Shown: piece by piece, positions 51,026-64,000 of the stretch | Layout: every line of letters begins with the position of its first letter | Numbering within the stretch: the first letter of the stretch is position 1 | Source of the DNA: Phoronis australis | Taxonomy: Eukaryota; Phoronida; Phoronidae | Direction: 5' to 3' | NCBI GenBank assembly: GCA_002633005.1 | Contig: NMRA01000471.1 | Location: 39,522 to 103,521 of the forward strand | Length of the DNA stretch: 64,000 nucleotides | Translations under genes and position numbers: made by a program | Notes under the pieces: model-generated | The model's input: only the letters and a program-made list of their open reading frames with translations | Told to the model about the DNA's origin: nothing | Database searches by the model: none

Positions 51026-52214
51026 TTCACCTCATTGTGTGTGACGACAATTTCACTTGAGGAACCCAGTTCAGCTCATAGCTATCTATCTATGGTGCCC
51101 CTCGTTACTTGCGTTAGAAATCTTGAGGTTTGTTAGACGACGTGTTGGAATTCCATTAAATTCTTTTTAGTAAAAATTATTTTTTCGATTTGATTCTTGT
51201 TTGCCAATTCATTTTTTCTAGAATACGTATAAGCATCTAACTTTTCTTGCGTACCAACTTAAGTCCTTAACTTTCCATGCGTACCAACTTAAGTCCCTAA
51301 CTTTCCATGCGTACCAACTTAAGTCCCTAACTTTCCATGCGTACCAACTTAAGTCCCTAACTTTCCATGCGTACCAACTTAAGTCCCTAACTTTCCATGC
51401 GTACCAACTTAAGCTCCTAACATTCCATGCGTACCAACTTTAGCCCCTAACTTTCCATGCATACCAACATAAGCTCCTAACTTTCCATGCGTATCAACTT
51501 TAGCCTCTAACTTTCCATGCGTACCAACTTAGTCCCTAAGTTTCCATGTATACCAACTTAAGCCCTTAACTTTCCTTGCGTACCAACTTAAGCTCCTAAC
51601 TTTCCATGCGTACCAACTTTAGCCCCTCATGGAAAAGTGCAACTAAAACACAATTGGAGAACAGTGCTTGATATGTGAACTCAATCGTACATTTCTGAGA
51701 TACGTTGTTTCGTAGCCAATTCTGAAAGTCTTCTAGAGTCCTTTAAAGTGGCTTTAAACCTGCATTTGATCCAAGAAGTGAATTTTCGATTTAAACCACT
51801 TGTCGCTATAAAATTGTTCTCAACCTTTTTCTTCTAGATGATTAATGATTTCTGGTTGTATTTCTAGAGACTGTGCTCGGTGCATAAACTGGCATGCCGT
51901 GGTCTGCTGGTCTAGTTAACTGTCATTTTTTTCAAAAGTCTTGTAATCGCCTTTGATTTAACTAAGGAGCAATGCTAGACCAAATCTCAGTATGGAAAGT
52001 GATACATCAGTTAGAAGTTGGTTTTCACCATGGAAGGCAGGTTCATAGCTGCTCGAATACCTTTGTTGATTAATGCACTGCTGCTGATCTGGTAACTTTT
52101 ACTGTCTTTGGTTTTCAAATACATAATATTGCTCGTTTATTTATAAAGTACTATTTTCAATCAATAGTTAATGTTTAGTGTTTAATAATCTTACTGCTTT
52201 ATTTTACATTTTAG
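51026..52214. other. Region upstream of the L3MBTL-like first coding exon
   Basis: Contains the 30-bp minisatellite at 51236-51629. The L3MBTL untranslated first exon probably lies here or further left. A short + strand frame at 52029-52090 (MEGRFIAARIPLLINALLLI, then a GTAACT donor) resembles a signal peptide, but splicing to 52215 would create a stop. Confidence 0.4.
51236..51629. repeat. Minisatellite, 30-bp unit
   Basis: CTAACTTTCCATGCGTACCA plus ACTTAAGTCC is repeated about thirteen times, with the best-preserved units at the left and drift to the right. Confidence 0.95.

Positions 52215-64000
<11,786 letters not shown>

Noticed and set aside
52029-52090. Signal-peptide-like + strand mini-exon with GTAACT donor
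   Set aside because: Splicing to the next acceptor at 52215 gives an immediate stop. Likely chance or a 5' UTR piece.

Overview
This is eukaryotic, animal nuclear DNA. It has AT-rich intergenic and intronic sequence, GT-AG introns that join coding exons in compatible phases, dense minisatellites, several transposon families and assembly gaps (26956-27316 and 59102-59957, plus single Ns at 53900 and 56857). Gene content is bilaterian: a MYT1/ST18-type CCHHC zinc-finger factor, a PCMTD-type protein and an l(3)mbt-type MBT-repeat protein. Compact introns, tRNA-derived SINE-like pieces and many minisatellites suggest an invertebrate (deuterostome or lophotrochozoan). The species cannot be fixed from the sequence.

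Layout. (1) 1-18787: end of a hAT-like element, then a complete MYT1-family gene on the + strand, 15 coding exons giving 1205 codons with no frame conflict, six CCHHC fingers and a C-terminal coiled coil. Its introns hold a hAT-like element (4317-4808) and a solo LTR with heat-shock-type elements (7778-8615, GGCAT target duplication). (2) 18788-25586: non-coding, with a 24-bp minisatellite and a dispersed repeat that matches the CTCF consensus. (3) 25587-35136, minus strand: a PCMTD1/2-type gene in four coding exons (549 aa) with an N-terminal Met-Gly-Gly, the LNLGSGTG methyltransferase motif and a long acidic insertion before the C-terminal tail. Its intron 2 carries a 5'-truncated LINE with a 17-bp target duplication. 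(4) 35137-52214: about 17 kb between the divergent PCMTD and L3MBTL genes, containing a long hairpin, a decayed DNA transposon, a 1-kb hAT-like element, minisatellites and, at 50019-51025 on the minus strand, a three-exon candidate gene whose conceptual protein resembles a long-chain helical cytokine. (5) 52215-64000: the first ten coding exons of an L3MBTL gene (475 codons, running off the window), with an FCS zinc finger, MBT repeat 1 and the start of MBT repeat 2. Its introns hold a mariner-like MITE, a foldback element and a second copy of the CTCF-motif repeat.

Relations. MYT1 beside PCMTD mirrors the vertebrate pairs MYT1-PCMTD2 and ST18-PCMTD1, so this looks like an ancient conserved neighbourhood. 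L3MBTL proteins carry the same CCHHC finger class as MYT1, so finding both within 35 kb raises the possibility of local domain sharing. MYT1 and L3MBTL are both chromatin-linked nuclear regulators, and PCMTD is a Cullin-RING-associated methyltransferase homologue. No operon-like coordination is implied.
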